This document shows, one piece after another, positions 7,687 through 19,515 of a stretch of DNA of 46,054 nt (position 1 is the first letter of the stretch; the number at the start of each line of letters is the position of its first letter). The stretch comes from Nitrospirota bacterium (GTDB lineage Bacteria; Nitrospirota; Thermodesulfovibrionia; Thermodesulfovibrionales; UBA1546), in assembly GCA_016212165.1 (NCBI GenBank), contig JACRGY010000132.1, forward strand, positions 1-46,054. Reading direction: 5' to 3'. The notes beneath the pieces were generated by a model, which was not told the DNA's origin, ran no database searches, and saw only the letters and a list, made by a program, of their open reading frames with translations. Made by a program: the position numbers and the translations under genes.

Positions 7687-9072
7687 GTGATACAGAAAAA
7701 AGAGCCAAAGGACTGGATTGCGGTTTCAAAAGAAACACACATGGAACTGTTCTCGGAGCTCGATGTGCTGCTTCGCGCAGTGGACAGGTTCTTCATCATC
7801 GAAAACCTCCCCTCGGCAAAAGAAAGCCTTTCAGAGAGCAATTTTTTTGATGAACTGTCAGCAGTCAGGGATTTGATTTTAAGGACACTCAGCATACTCG
7901 AGGTCATAATCCCTGAGAGCAAAAAAAATTCTTACTGGTTTCAGAAATTTGCCGAGACAAAGTTCCTTACGGACCGCAACAGGGACATCTTCAGGGAAGA
8001 ACTTTATAAGCAGGACACCCCGGAAAAAGCCGTTTTCCTGCTTTATGATTCCTTTGTTAACCTGAAAGGCCTTGTCACCGACCTCCTGAAATCAGGCGAT
8101 ATAACTTATCTCAGCTACATGAATATAGGACAGATACTGAGCAAAGAGATAAGAGAAAACAATTATTTCAACCCTTTTAAAAAAGATATAAATCCTGAAT
8201 TCGATATAATAGAAAACCAGGAGATATCAGATATAGTCAAAAATATCAGAGACAAAGATACAAAAAAATACATATCCCTGATACTGATATATCTCTTCAG
8301 ATTACTGAGATATCTGAAGCACATAGATATCACAACCCAGAGGACTATATCCCTTAACACATCCCTGATAATACTCATGCTCAATCGTTCGGAGATTAGT
8401 ATGTTTAAGAATTACACGGAAAAAATTATACCCAAAATTGCGCAGCCTGACCTGAAAATGCTTGTCCAGTCGCTCTCCTATCAATTCTCAATGGAAACTA
8501 AAAGGGTATATCTCCAGGAATTAAAGGAGATATTAAAGAAAAAGGCCCCCAGATATTTTCGCGGGAGGATAGAAAACAGCCATGGGATACTTAAAAACCT
8601 TGCAGAACAGAGCATTGTGCAGATAGCCCAGTTCTATAAACCTGCTTTATCGGGTGAAGATATTTTTATAAGCTTTATCGCAAAAACCGAGCAATCCCTG
8701 AGACTGAGAGAAGACATTCTCGTGCTCCACAAGTTCCTTACCCTTCTTACGGAAAAATCGAACAAACAGGAAGAACGCGTGCGCATTTTTGAACCGTTAA
8801 GAAACTTCATGATGTATTTTGAGAGTTTTACATTCAGGCTTTTGAGATATGAAGATTATGAAGAGTTTGTCTCTTTTTTCAAAGAAGTGCTATCATTTAA
8901 AAAAGACCAGGTTGTTGCAGGAGAGGTTAACAGGCTCAGGGAAAAGATACATAATTTCAGGATATTCCTGGAAACGACCCTGAGACATATAGCCAACAGG
9001 ACTGAGGTGCGGGACAAGCCTATAGACATGGACAGGATTGATAAAACGATAAACCAGTATTTATCCGGATAA
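7687..9072 (+). CDS. Unknown all-helical 461-aa protein
   Basis: I do not recognise this family. The sequence is predicted almost wholly alpha-helical, without signal peptide, membrane helices, Cys clusters or nucleotide-binding motifs. It is rich in Leu, Ile, Lys and Glu, with long amphipathic stretches (for example around residues 190-260 and 330-440). The start is GTG 7687 with AGG-like sequence just upstream; an internal ATG at 7741 is a weaker alternative because it has no Shine-Dalgarno. It lies 28 bp after lpdA and 23 bp before eno on the same strand, and so probably belongs to the same transcript. Helical-repeat scaffold is the only structural guess I would make. Confidence 0.8.
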   Translation: MIQKKEPKDWIAVSKETHMELFSELDVLLRAVDRFFIIENLPSAKESLSESNFFDELSAVRDLILRTLSILEVIIPESKKNSYWFQKFAETKFLTDRNRDIFREELYKQDTPEKAVFLLYDSFVNLKGLVTDLLKSGDITYLSYMNIGQILSKEIRENNYFNPFKKDINPEFDIIENQEISDIVKNIRDKDTKKYISLILIYLFRLLRYLKHIDITTQRTISLNTSLIILMLNRSEISMFKNYTEKIIPKIAQPDLKMLVQSLSYQFSMETKRVYLQELKEILKKKAPRYFRGRIENSHGILKNLAEQSIVQIAQFYKPALSGEDIFISFIAKTEQSLRLREDILVLHKFLTLLTEKSNKQEERVRIFEPLRNFMMYFESFTFRLLRYEDYEEFVSFFKEVLSFKKDQVVAGEVNRLREKIHNFRIFLETTLRHIANRTEVRDKPIDMDRIDKTINQYLSG

Positions 9073-9083
9073 TGATATATTAG

Positions 9084-10682
<1,599 letters not shown>

Positions 10683-10693
<11 letters not shown>

Positions 10694-12860
10694 CCCCCTC
10701 CATATCGTATTCCTCTGGCACATGCATCAACCTTATTACAAAGACCCTTTCACGGGAATCTACAGGCTGCCATGGGTGAGGCTTCACGGCACAAAAGACT
10801 ATCTTGATATGGCCGAGATACTCGATGGGTTCCCCGATATAAAACAGACTTTCAATCTCGTGCCTTCATTGCTGCTCCAGCTTAATGACTACATAGAAAA
10901 TAATGCGCCGGATACCTATCTTGAACTCACTACTAAAAAGGCCTCGGAGCTCACGGATAAAGACAAGATGTTCATACTCGAGAACTTTTTTCTTGCCCAC
11001 TGGGACAATATGATAAGGCCCTTCCCGAGATATTATGAACTGCTGGTTAAAAGGGGCCTTAGTTTTGTGAAGGGAGAATTAACAAGGGCCATAAAATATT
11101 TTTCTGAAAACGACTTTCTTGACCTGCAGGTTCTGTTTAATCTGTGCTGGATAGATCCGATGTTCAGAGAAAAAGACCCGCTCCTGAGTGAACTCGTAAA
11201 AAAAGGAAAAGACTATACAGAAGAAGACAAAACAATTTTAGCGGACAAGCAGCTCGACATCCTCAGAAGGATAATCCCCAAGTACAGGGAACTCAATGCA
11301 AAAGGCCAGATAGAGTTGTCCGCATCGCCCTTCTACCACCCTATCCTTCCGCTGCTATGGGATACAGACTCCTCAAAGATTGCCATGCCTCATGTCAGGC
11401 TGCCTAAAAAAAGATTTTCACGCCCTGAAGACGCGGTAAAACAGATCAGGGACGCCCTCGATTATTTTGAAAAAGTATTCGGCTACAGGCCGGCCGGGAT
11501 GTGGCCGTCCGAAGGTTCTGTAAGTGAAGATGTTTTAAGGGCAGTTCAGGCAGAAGGAATAAAATGGGTTGCCACAGATGAAGAGGTACTGGCATGTTCT
11601 ATAGACAAAGGGTTGAGGGATTCTTCCGGCAATCTCACAGACCCGTCACGTTTATACAGGCCCTACAATTTTGCTGACGTCTCAATTATATTCAGGGACC
11701 ATAAACTATCTGACCTCATAGGATTTGTATATTCGGGCTGGAACTCAAAAAATGCAGCGGATGACCTGATAAACAAGCTGTTGAATATACAACATTCACT
11801 CCCCGGCAATAAACCGCATCTTGTCTCTATAATCCTGGATGGTGAAAATGCATGGGAACATTACAGGAACGACGGACATGATTTTTTCAAATACCTCTAT
11901 GAACGCCTCTCAAACGAGAAAAGGCTTAAGACAGTAACAGTATCAGAATATCTGAAAGAACATGACGCCGGTGAAAAACTCAACAGGCTGCATGCAGGTT
12001 CGTGGATAAATGCAAACTACAGCATCTGGATAGGCCATGAGGAGGATAATCTGGCGTGGGACTACCTCACTGATACAAGAGATGACCTGGCAATATTTGA
12101 AAAACTTAACCCGGACAAGCCGCTTGACGAAGCATGGAAGTCGCTATATGCCGCTGAAGGCAGCGACTGGAACTGGTGGTACGGAGATGAGCACACAACA
12201 GAAACACAGGAAGATTTTGATGAACTCTTCAGGTTAAACCTGATGAAGGTTTACAAAACCATGGGCAAGGACATCCCGCCAAATCTTTTTGTCCCTGTGC
12301 TCAGGGAAGACAGGTCTATCTCGCCTGAAATCACTATCAGGGGATTTATAAGCCCCAGGATTGACGGTATTGTCACCAGTTACTATGAATGGTATCAGGG
12401 AGCTTATCTTGCCGTTGGAAAATCAGGCGGGAGTATGCACAAGGCAGAAAGCCTTATATCGCATATTTACTATGGGTTCAACCAGCACACCCTTTTTTTG
12501 AGAGTAGACCCTAAAAAATCCTTTGACGATTTTCCGCAGGAAACCGTCTTTTCCATAAACTTCTCCCGGCCTTTTCCTTTCAGGATTAATGTCACGCCAA
12601 AGGGCAGATTTGTTAATGCAGAACTGTTTGAGAAAAAAGACGAGGCGTGGGTAAAGATAAAGGATATAACCGAAGTAGCAATGCAGGATATACTGGAGAT
12701 AGCCATACCGTTTAAAGACATAAATGCAAAAGAAAAAGATGAACTAAACCTGTTTGTCTCTGCTTTTAAAGACAGGGAAGAGATAGAGCGCTGCCCGTGG
12801 AGAGGCAACCTGAGCATAACAGTCCCAACGCCTGATTTTGAGTCAATAATGTGGTATTAA
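10683..12860 (+). CDS. Glycoside hydrolase family 57 protein (alpha-amylase/4-alpha-glucanotransferase type)
   Basis: A 725-aa protein. It starts with the GH57 region-1 motif (FLWHMHQPYYKDP). The catalytic nucleophile is probably E277 in GMWPSEGSVS, and the likely acid Asp lies in ILDGENAWEHY (about residue 386). No signal peptide is seen, so it acts in the cytoplasm, probably on glycogen-like alpha-glucans. The C-terminal 200 residues form a beta-rich extension after the (beta/alpha)7 barrel, as in longer family members. The start overlaps ftsB by 11 bp. GlgC, the glycogen precursor enzyme, is at the other end of the window. The precise activity cannot be read from the motifs. Confidence 0.9.
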
Positions 12861-12873
12861 AAAACCGATAGCC

Positions 12874-12883
12874 GACAGCTGTC
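12874..12883. repeat. Small intergenic palindrome
   Basis: GACAGCTGTC is a perfect 10-bp palindrome, extended imperfectly to about 18 bp (AGCCGACAGCTGTCAGCT). It occupies most of the 39-bp gap between the GH57 gene and dtd and resembles short dispersed intergenic repeats. Confidence 0.4.
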
Positions 12884-12899
12884 AGCTTAGAGCTTAATT

Positions 12900-13343
12900 A
12901 TGAAAGCATTAATCCAGAGAGTTTCCAAAGCAAACGTTGAGGTTGATGGCAAAACTATCGGCGCAATAAACAAAGGGATGCTGATATTCCTCGGCGTAGA
13001 AAAGGATGACACCCCGGATGAGCTCGGATATCTCGTCAGGAAAATATCATCTCTGAGAATCTTTGAAGACACGGAAGGCAAAATGAATCTTTCCATTCAG
13101 GACATAAAAGGAGAAGCCTTGGTTGTCTCCCAGTTCACGCTCTCAGCAGACTGCAGGAAAGGAAACCGGCCTTCCTTTGATAATGCAGAAGAACCGGAAA
13201 AGGCAAAAGAGATGTACATCGCTTTTATCGAAGAACTGAAAAAGACCGGGCTAAAAGTTGAGTCCGGAGATTTCGGGGCTTACATGCAGGTGCATATAAT
13301 TAATGATGGCCCGGTTACGATAATGCTTGAGACGAAAAAATAA
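12900..13343 (+). CDS. dtd: D-aminoacyl-tRNA deacylase
   Basis: 147 aa, normal length. It carries both DTD signatures: [17 protein letters not shown] (with the SQFTL active-site stretch) and the Gly-cisPro motif in DGPVTIMLE. It hydrolyses D-aminoacyl and glycyl-tRNA mischarges in the cytoplasm. ATG 12900 has no strong Shine-Dalgarno; the short gap upstream carries a palindrome. The next gene starts 5 bp after the stop. Confidence 0.95.
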   Translation: MKALIQRVSKANVEVDGKTIGAINKGMLIFLGVEKDDTPDELGYLVRKISSLRIFEDTEGKMNLSIQDIKGEALVVSQFTLSADCRKGNRPSFDNAEEPEKAKEMYIAFIEELKKTGLKVESGDFGAYMQVHIINDGPVTIMLETKK

Positions 13344-13348
13344 ATAGC

Positions 13349-14542
13349 ATGAAATACATAATAATAGGCAACGGTGTTGCAGGCACAACTGCAGCCGCGA
13401 ACATCAGAAAGATAGACCCTGAAGGCGAGATAACAATCGTCTCTGATGAGGCATATCCCTTTTACAGCCGCATCAGGCTGATAGATTACCTTGCCGGAGA
13501 AACAGATGAGAAAGGCCTTGTTATTTATAAAGATGCATGGTATGAGAAAAACAATATAAGATTACTGCTGAACACGCCTGTATCAGAGATAGATAAAGAC
13601 GTGAAAGAGATTGCCGTTCCTTCCGGCCAAAGATTGAAATATGACAAACTTCTTATAGCTACAGGAGGTGTCTCGTTTATCCCGCCGCTCCCCGGCTCTG
13701 ACAAAAAGGGCATATTTACATTACGAACAATTAAAGATGCTGGCGGGATAAAAAACCATACTGAACAGGCAAAAAAAGTTATCCTCATAGGCGGCGGAAT
13801 TCTTGGTATCGAGGTTGGCAACAGCCTGAGAAAGGTTGGATGTTCAGTCAGCATAATAGAGTTTTTCCCAAGGTTGCTTCCAAGGCAGATGGATAAAGAA
13901 GGCTCTGAGATTCTAACTTCGCAATTGGTCGGGATGGGCTTCAGATTCTATCTGGGCGCACAGACAAAAGAGATATCCGGAGATGATACTGTCAAGAGCG
14001 TGCGGCTTGAAGATGGCACTATCATTGACTGTGATACGGTAATAATATCAGCCGGCGTCAGGCCCAATGCAGAACTCGTTTATAAATTGGGCATCAAATG
14101 CAACAAGGGCTTGCCTGTTAATGACAGGATGGAAACAGAGATTCGGGACATCTATGCGGCAGGGGATTTAATAGAGCACAGAAACCTTTACTACGGGATA
14201 TGGCCTGCAGCTGAAAAACAGGGGGAGGTTGCAGGCATAAACATGGCAGGAGGAAATGCCGGCTATGAGGGCACAACCCCGTCTAACGCATTAAAAATCG
14301 CAGGCATAGACCTTATTGCTGCGGGAGATATAGATGCTGACAGCAAACTTGAATCCATCATACAGAAAGATAAAGAAAAATTTTTATACAAAAAACTCGT
14401 TATAAAAAATAATGCCATTGCCGGCTGCATACTTTATGGAGACATTTCGGGCTGGAAGAAAATTAAAAAAGCCATTGATGAAAGAAAAGACATAACCTCC
14501 ATAAAAAATAATCTTAAGAAATGGGATATGGAGGTATTATAA
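13349..14542 (+). CDS. FAD/NAD(P)-dependent oxidoreductase (NirB N-terminal/rubredoxin reductase-like)
   Basis: 397 aa of the Pyr_redox_2 fold. The N-terminal FAD motif is GNGVAGTTAAANIR, the pyridine-nucleotide motif is LIGGGILGIEVGNSLRKVG (about residues 147-165), and the second FAD motif is IYAAGDLIE. A short C-terminal domain follows. No redox Cys pair or iron-sulfur motif is visible, so it transfers electrons from NAD(P)H to an unknown protein partner such as rubredoxin or a nitrite-reductase-like module. Its stop overlaps the next start by one base (TAATG). Confidence 0.85.
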   Translation: MKYIIIGNGVAGTTAAANIRKIDPEGEITIVSDEAYPFYSRIRLIDYLAGETDEKGLVIYKDAWYEKNNIRLLLNTPVSEIDKDVKEIAVPSGQRLKYDKLLIATGGVSFIPPLPGSDKKGIFTLRTIKDAGGIKNHTEQAKKVILIGGGILGIEVGNSLRKVGCSVSIIEFFPRLLPRQMDKEGSEILTSQLVGMGFRFYLGAQTKEISGDDTVKSVRLEDGTIIDCDTVIISAGVRPNAELVYKLGIKCNKGLPVNDRMETEIRDIYAAGDLIEHRNLYYGIWPAAEKQGEVAGINMAGGNAGYEGTTPSNALKIAGIDLIAAGDIDADSKLESIIQKDKEKFLYKKLVIKNNAIAGCILYGDISGWKKIKKAIDERKDITSIKNNLKKWDMEVL

Positions 14543-15438
14543 TGGACCCGATAACGCACAGCCTTGCAGGAGCAACAATCTCACGGCTTGGATTCAAAAG
14601 AAAGGCATCCTTATGGGTACTGCTTATCGCATCCGTTGCGCCTGACCTTGACTACATAAGCCGCATATGGGGGCCGGACATGTTCCTCAGGTATCACCGC
14701 GGAATAACTCACGGACTTCTTGCCCTGCTCGTTATACCATTAATAATAGCCCTTATCTTCGGCTTCAGAAAGGGTTTTTTCTATTATTATTTCATATCTT
14801 TTTTGGGGTATGGGACTCACATATTAATGGACCTCACAAATCAGTACGGCACAAGAATACTCTCCCCCTTAGACTGGACCCCGTATTCCCTTGATATCAC
14901 TTTTATAATAGACCCGTATATATCCATAGGCTTATTGCTCTGCGTTATATTCTGCGCCCTTAACAGGAAAAAAGCGGTTATTATTTCTGCGCTCACGATA
15001 GTGTTGCTGCTTTCATATGCAGGAGGCAGGTACTATCTCCACAATAAAACAAGGGATTTTCTTAAGGCAAGGCTTGAGGCAAATACATACAGGATATGCC
15101 CGTTGCCAAACGACTTTCTCAGATGGTGGTTCATTACAAAATCAGGCAATGAAATAAAGGTTGGTTTTGCCGACCTTTTTACTCAGAGAATATATGTTCA
15201 GGACACCTTCATCCTTGCAGACAAGAACCCCTTAATCGAGCAGTCAAAAGAAACCAGCATCGTAAAAAACTTCCTCTATTTTGCCAATTTCCCCTATCCT
15301 GAGATAAAAACAGACAAAAACAGAAGAGTTGTGGTCTGGAGAGAACTCGCCTACTCATTCATGCCCGGAGACCATTTTACTGCAAAGGTTGTCTTTGACG
15401 AGAACAATAAGATTCTGAGGTCAGAATTCAAGTTTTAA
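14542..15438 (+). CDS. YdjM-like membrane-bound metal-dependent hydrolase family protein
   Basis: 298 aa. I use ATG 14542 because GGAGGT precedes it and because MDPITHSLAGATISRLG is the standard family N-terminus; an in-frame ATG at 14521 lies inside the preceding gene. The family motifs are present: THSLAG, APDLDY, HRGITHG and the later HILMDLTNQYGTR. Four or so membrane helices span roughly residues 20-165, followed by a soluble domain of about 115 aa. These His/Asp motifs suggest a metal site in the membrane, perhaps phospholipase-like. The biological substrate is not known. Confidence 0.87.
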   Translation: MDPITHSLAGATISRLGFKRKASLWVLLIASVAPDLDYISRIWGPDMFLRYHRGITHGLLALLVIPLIIALIFGFRKGFFYYYFISFLGYGTHILMDLTNQYGTRILSPLDWTPYSLDITFIIDPYISIGLLLCVIFCALNRKKAVIISALTIVLLLSYAGGRYYLHNKTRDFLKARLEANTYRICPLPNDFLRWWFITKSGNEIKVGFADLFTQRIYVQDTFILADKNPLIEQSKETSIVKNFLYFANFPYPEIKTDKNRRVVVWRELAYSFMPGDHFTAKVVFDENNKILRSEFKF

Positions 15439-15480
15439 GTCATAAACACAGGATAATAATGTTTGAGCGGTTTTATGAAG

Positions 15481-16629
15481 CTACCGCTGCTTCTTTGTCA
15501 GCGCCTGCCCTATGACATTCCTCTGTATCTGGTTTGTGCCCTCGTATATCTGGAGTATCTTGGCGTCCCTCATCATCTTCTCAACAGGGTATTCCTTCAT
15601 ATAGCCTGAACCGCCCATTACCTGGACAGCATTGGTAGTAACCCTCATTGCCATATCAGTAGCAAAGACCTTTGTTATGGCAGATTCTTTTGTTATATCC
15701 TTTGCGCGGCTGTCTATGTATCTGGCAACCGAATAAATAAGGGCCCTTGCAGCCTCTATCTCGATGGCCATATCTGCCAGCATATGCTGAACTGCCTGAA
15801 AACTGATAATCGGATGTCCGAACTGAATCCTCTGTTTTGAAAATTTCAATGCCTCGTCGAATGCGCCCTGCGCCACGCCCAGGCCCTGGGCGCCAACACC
15901 TATCCTTGAACTGTCCAGTGTCTTCATGGCCACTATGAAGCCCATGCCTTCTTTTGAGATAATATTTTCCTTCGGAATCCTGCAGCCCTCAAATACAAGT
16001 TCCCTTGTTGAAGAGGCCCGAATGCCCATCTTTTCTTCCTTCTTGCCGAATGTAAATCCGGGAGTGCCCTTTTCAACTATAAAGGCAGAGGCCCCTCTCG
16101 CCCCCTTATTTTTGTCAGTCATTGCTATTATTGTATAGACCTCAGCCTCACCGCCGTTGGTTATCCATTGTTTGGTGCCGTTAAGGACATATTCATTTCC
16201 TTCGAGCTTTGCAGTTGTCTGAATACCAGCTGCATCGCTTCCGGCATTTGCCTCTGTAAGGCCAAAGGCCACCAATCGTTTGCCTGCGGCAATATCCGGA
16301 AGGTACTTCTTTTTCTGTTCATCAGTCCCAAAAAGAAGGACTGGATATGTGCCAAGGGCATTTGCAGCATATGTTGTTGAAACGCCAAGGCATGCCTTTG
16401 ACAGTTCTTCAATAGTAATACACAGCTCAAGGGTTCCCTTGCCGAGCCCTCCGTATTCCTCCGGTATAAAAAGGCTGAAAAGATCAGACTGTGCAAGTGC
16501 CTTCATTATCTCCCATGGAAACTCCTCTTTTTCATCGAGTTCTCTTCTGACAGGAACAACTTTTTCTTCTGCAATCTGCCTTGCAAGGTCTCTTGTCATT
16601 ATCTGCTCTTCATTCAAAAAGTAATCCAT
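15481..16629 (-). CDS. Acyl-CoA dehydrogenase (short/medium-chain, Bcd/AcdA type)
   Basis: About 382 aa. Start at ATG 16629: GGAGG at 16636-16640 is 6 bp away, and two further in-frame start codons lie just upstream. FAD-binding motifs FGLTEANAGSDAAG and WITNGGEAEVY are present. The catalytic Glu lies in QIYEGTNQIQRN near the C-terminus, at the short-chain/butyryl-CoA position. The enzyme oxidises acyl-CoA to enoyl-CoA and passes electrons to an electron-transfer flavoprotein. No etfAB or thiolase is next to it. It is transcribed alone and converges on the YdjM-like gene. Confidence 0.93.
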   Translation of the reverse strand: MDYFLNEEQIMTRDLARQIAEEKVVPVRRELDEKEEFPWEIMKALAQSDLFSLFIPEEYGGLGKGTLELCITIEELSKACLGVSTTYAANALGTYPVLLFGTDEQKKKYLPDIAAGKRLVAFGLTEANAGSDAAGIQTTAKLEGNEYVLNGTKQWITNGGEAEVYTIIAMTDKNKGARGASAFIVEKGTPGFTFGKKEEKMGIRASSTRELVFEGCRIPKENIISKEGMGFIVAMKTLDSSRIGVGAQGLGVAQGAFDEALKFSKQRIQFGHPIISFQAVQHMLADMAIEIEAARALIYSVARYIDSRAKDITKESAITKVFATDMAMRVTTNAVQVMGGSGYMKEYPVEKMMRDAKILQIYEGTNQIQRNVIGQALTKKQR

Positions 16630-16803
16630 CATCAACCTCCACTTTACTTATTCGTCAATAGACAATAAACAGCAACAAGGGGAAAATTTAAAACCCCGAA
16701 CTGTTAATTTTAGCAGAAAAGAGAAAAATTTTGGAAGATAAAAAAATTCTTGCAAATATCGCCTCTTTCAAGGAGAATAAAACCTGGAAGGGGTTAACGC
16801 AAT

Positions 16804-16980
16804 ATGAAAATTATATGCCCGATATGTAAAAAAACAACCACATGGGAAGAAAATGCATGGAGGCCTTTCTGCTCTGAAAAATGCAAGCTCATTGACCTCG
16901 GCAAATGGGTGCTTGAGGAATACAGGATCCCCGACGAGAAGACAGGGGAAAAAGAAAAAGGGGAAACAACTAAAGATTGA
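16804..16980 (+). CDS. yacG: DNA gyrase inhibitor YacG, zinc protein
   Basis: A short 58-aa frame beginning at ATG 16804 and ending at TGA 16978-16980. It contains the YacG zinc site: CPICKK near the N-terminus and [16 protein letters not shown] in the middle (a C-x2-C and a C-x3-C pair), followed by a charged tail. YacG binds GyrB and inhibits gyrase in E. coli. GAAGGGG lies upstream. Its usual partners (coaE, pilD or zapD) are not next to it. Confidence 0.88.
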   Translation: MKIICPICKKTTTWEENAWRPFCSEKCKLIDLGKWVLEEYRIPDEKTGEKEKGETTKD

Positions 16981-17049
16981 AAAGTGCAATATTTCTTAAA
17001 TTTTAATTCTGCTTTTGCCCTGCATTTTAATGGCTTCGGGCATAGCTCT

Positions 17050-17077
17050 TTGATTTTAGGCCAAAAAATGATATTAT
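17050..17077 (+). promoter_or_regulatory. Promoter for the TPR-CsgG-SBP operon, near-leaderless
   Basis: TTGATT (17050-17055), 16 bp, TATTAT (17072-17077). The expected start at about 17083-17085 is only a few bases before ATG 17087, and there is no Shine-Dalgarno, so the first gene is probably read from a leaderless or very short leader. Confidence 0.45.
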
Positions 17078-17086
17078 AAAAAGACT

Positions 17087-18076
17087 ATGAAATCGTTTAA
17101 GGTAATAATCCTGTCATCCACAATAATGTTTTTATTAGTCATGACAGCATCGTCCGCTGAAATCCTTACAAATCAGACAGTTGTGAGCATGGTCAAGGCA
17201 GGGCTGGGGGAAGAGCTTGTCATCAGTAAAATCAAAAATTCCCAGAACCAGTTCGATGTCTCGATAACCGGCATACTTAAATTAAAAGAGGAAGGCGTAA
17301 GCGAAGACATTATAACAGCAATGATTGACTCTGCCGGAAATTCCGGCAAGGCAGGGGCCTCAAAGCAAAAAGCTGCTGTCCAGTCCCCTGAATCAGAAGA
17401 ATTGTATAAAAAGGCTATAATACTTATAGAAGGCAGCGACTATGATGCAGCATATGACATCCTGAAAAACCTTATAACCGAAAACCCTGATAATAATAAA
17501 TATCAGTTAAGCTACGCAGACACTGTCTTAGACCAGTGCGTAGGCATGAAAATGGCTAATAATTCTTTATGGAAGTTAAAGGCAAAAGAGGGAGGCTCTA
17601 AAATAAAAGCCCTGTCCCGTAAAATGTCCGCGAATCCCGACTATTATCTTGCCTATGCAAAATATCTGTGGATTGCAGAGACAAGAAAGGAATCAAATAT
17701 CTACAAGACCATTGATAAGGCATTATATTACAAACCTGATTATCCTTACGCCTATATAGTTAAAGGAGATATTTACTCCGGGCTTGCCAGGGATTTCAAC
17801 CCTGTTGAACAGCAAATGGATTCAGCTGCCCTGACCGGAAGCCCTGTCTCTACGAAAAATTCGCTTGCTGACACAGCCCTGGCTTCGTATACAAAAGCGC
17901 TCGCGAGCCCTGACCTCAACGACAGGAAAAAGGCCTACGTATATTACAAGATGGGAGAACTTGAATATCAGATTCTAAACAACAGCACAAGGGCGAGGGC
18001 AAACTGGGAAAAGGCCGTGTCCCTTTCTCCTGACAGCAAGACAGGCGAATTGGCAAAAAAGCGGTTGACCCAATAA
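17087..18076 (+). CDS. Exported TPR-containing protein of unknown function
   Basis: 329 aa with a signal peptide (cleavage near MTASSAE). Residues 25-80 form a helical module, LTNQTVVSMVKAGLGEEL followed by QFDVSITGILKLKEEGVSED, that is known from many envelope proteins but has no assigned role. From about residue 105 there are TPR-like helices ending in RANWEKAVSLSPDSKTGELA. The same ending (RENWQKAVAISPGSNAASSA) closes the next protein, so the two C-terminal halves are related. It is probably periplasmic and co-transcribed with the CsgG-like and solute-binding genes. Confidence 0.72.
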   Translation: MKSFKVIILSSTIMFLLVMTASSAEILTNQTVVSMVKAGLGEELVISKIKNSQNQFDVSITGILKLKEEGVSEDIITAMIDSAGNSGKAGASKQKAAVQSPESEELYKKAIILIEGSDYDAAYDILKNLITENPDNNKYQLSYADTVLDQCVGMKMANNSLWKLKAKEGGSKIKALSRKMSANPDYYLAYAKYLWIAETRKESNIYKTIDKALYYKPDYPYAYIVKGDIYSGLARDFNPVEQQMDSAALTGSPVSTKNSLADTALASYTKALASPDLNDRKKAYVYYKMGELEYQILNNSTRARANWEKAVSLSPDSKTGELAKKRLTQ

Positions 18077-18108
18077 ACAGAAGATTTATAAGGGGGGAAA
18101 CGAGTTTT

Positions 18109-19512
18109 ATGAAAAAGCTTATGTTTAGTTTTGCAATAGCAATATTTCTTGTCAATTTTATTTTTTTAAATGCTGTTTCGGCGGAATTTAAAAAAACAAA
18201 GATTGCTGTTTTGGATTTCCAGCTTCAGGGCGAAGGATATGAGACCTCTGATATGGGAAAGATTGTTGCAGAATGGCTCATCACGGCATTGGTTAAAGAA
18301 GGGCGCTTTGACGTTATAGAGAGGATGCTGCTGAAAAAAGTATTAGAGGAACAGAAGCTCGGGGTCTCAGGCATTATTGACGAAAGCAGCGCATCAAAAC
18401 TCGGCAGGGTGCTCGGCGCAAAGATAGTAATCACAGGCTCTATAATGAAATTCCAGAATGTTATGGAAGTCAATGCAAGGATTATAGAGGTAGAGAGCAG
18501 TTCCATAATAGCGGCTGAAAATGTAAAGAGCACAAGCGCAGTCAAGCTTGAAGACCTTGTTGTTAAGATGGCTGATAAGATCATCAAGGATTTCCCGCTG
18601 GAGGGTTATGTTGCCCAAAGAACGGAAAATAAAGTACTTATAGATCTCGGCAAGCGCGCAGGCGTAAGAACCGGCATGCAATTTATTGTATTTAAGGAAG
18701 GCAAGGTTATAAAACATCCCAAAACAGGAGAAGTGCTTGATGTCGAAAGAATAGAAACAGGTTCTATTGAAATTAAAGACGTCAAGGATAAAACTGCAGA
18801 TGCCCTGATACTGAAAGAAACCTCTCCTGCTGCAATAGAAGTAGGCCAGATGGTAAAAAGCATGGTAGAACTGGTTCCAGAGGAGCCTTCTCCTGATATA
18901 AGTGAATTTGAAAAACCCAGCAGGAAGGCAGGCCGTGAACGTGAACGTGAACGTGCAATGCCGGTTGACGCAGGCATTCTTGCGCAACTGCACTCAATAG
19001 ACCAGGCCAGTCAGGAAATGAAACAGCTGAGGGAAAGCGATAATCGCGCATGGAAACGCGCATATAAAAACATACTCGGTAACCTTAAATCAGTTATGAG
19101 AAGAAACAAACGCGCTCCTGAAGTATACCTTTCTTATGCAAAGGCGTATTATGCAGCTGACGAACTCTCAGTTGCAGAAAAATTCCTGAAAAAGACCTTT
19201 CAACTGCGCCCTATGTATTTAGAGGCACATATATTCAGAGGTGATATGTATTATGACCTCGCAAAGAAATTAGAGCCGGACAGAAGGCGCGACAGCGGAT
19301 ATGACATAAACGCAAGAGATTCTTATCAGAAAGTATTAAGTGCAACACAGGATAAGGACTTGCAGGCGCTGATGTATTACAGGATTGGGAATGTTTATGC
19401 TGACCTGGCCAATGACAAAGAGAATGCAAGAGAAAACTGGCAAAAGGCCGTAGCAATATCGCCGGGCAGCAATGCAGCATCATCAGCCAAGGAAAGATTA
19501 AGGTCAAAATAA
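18109..19512 (+). CDS. CsgG-like lipoprotein-family protein fused to TPR domain
   Basis: 467 aa with a signal peptide (to about AVSAE). Residues 28-165 carry the CsgG/FlgO pattern: IAVLDF, then ERMLLKKVLEEQKLGVSG, then LGRVLGAKIVITGSIMKF. No lipobox Cys is seen. The middle part (about 170-250) is a beta-rich domain, followed by a linker with a tandem RE hexanucleotide repeat and a C-terminal TPR region (about 320-467) similar to the preceding protein. CsgG-like domains form outer-membrane secretion pores or sense envelope state. AGGGGGGAA lies before ATG 18109, and the gap to the next gene is 3 bp. Confidence 0.75.
   Translation: MKKLMFSFAIAIFLVNFIFLNAVSAEFKKTKIAVLDFQLQGEGYETSDMGKIVAEWLITALVKEGRFDVIERMLLKKVLEEQKLGVSGIIDESSASKLGRVLGAKIVITGSIMKFQNVMEVNARIIEVESSSIIAAENVKSTSAVKLEDLVVKMADKIIKDFPLEGYVAQRTENKVLIDLGKRAGVRTGMQFIVFKEGKVIKHPKTGEVLDVERIETGSIEIKDVKDKTADALILKETSPAAIEVGQMVKSMVELVPEEPSPDISEFEKPSRKAGRERERERAMPVDAGILAQLHSIDQASQEMKQLRESDNRAWKRAYKNILGNLKSVMRRNKRAPEVYLSYAKAYYAADELSVAEKFLKKTFQLRPMYLEAHIFRGDMYYDLAKKLEPDRRRDSGYDINARDSYQKVLSATQDKDLQALMYYRIGNVYADLANDKENARENWQKAVAISPGSNAASSAKERLRSK
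18934..18955 (+). repeat. Hexanucleotide tandem repeat inside the CsgG-like gene
   Basis: CGTGAA is repeated 3.7 times and encodes alternating Arg-Glu in the linker before the TPR domain. Copy number changes would keep the frame. Confidence 0.7.
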
Positions 19513-19515
19513 GGT

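Noticed and set aside
15467-15489. AGCGGT/ACCGCT inverted repeat as a terminator
   Set aside because: The stem extends into the acyl-CoA dehydrogenase stop region and has no T-run.
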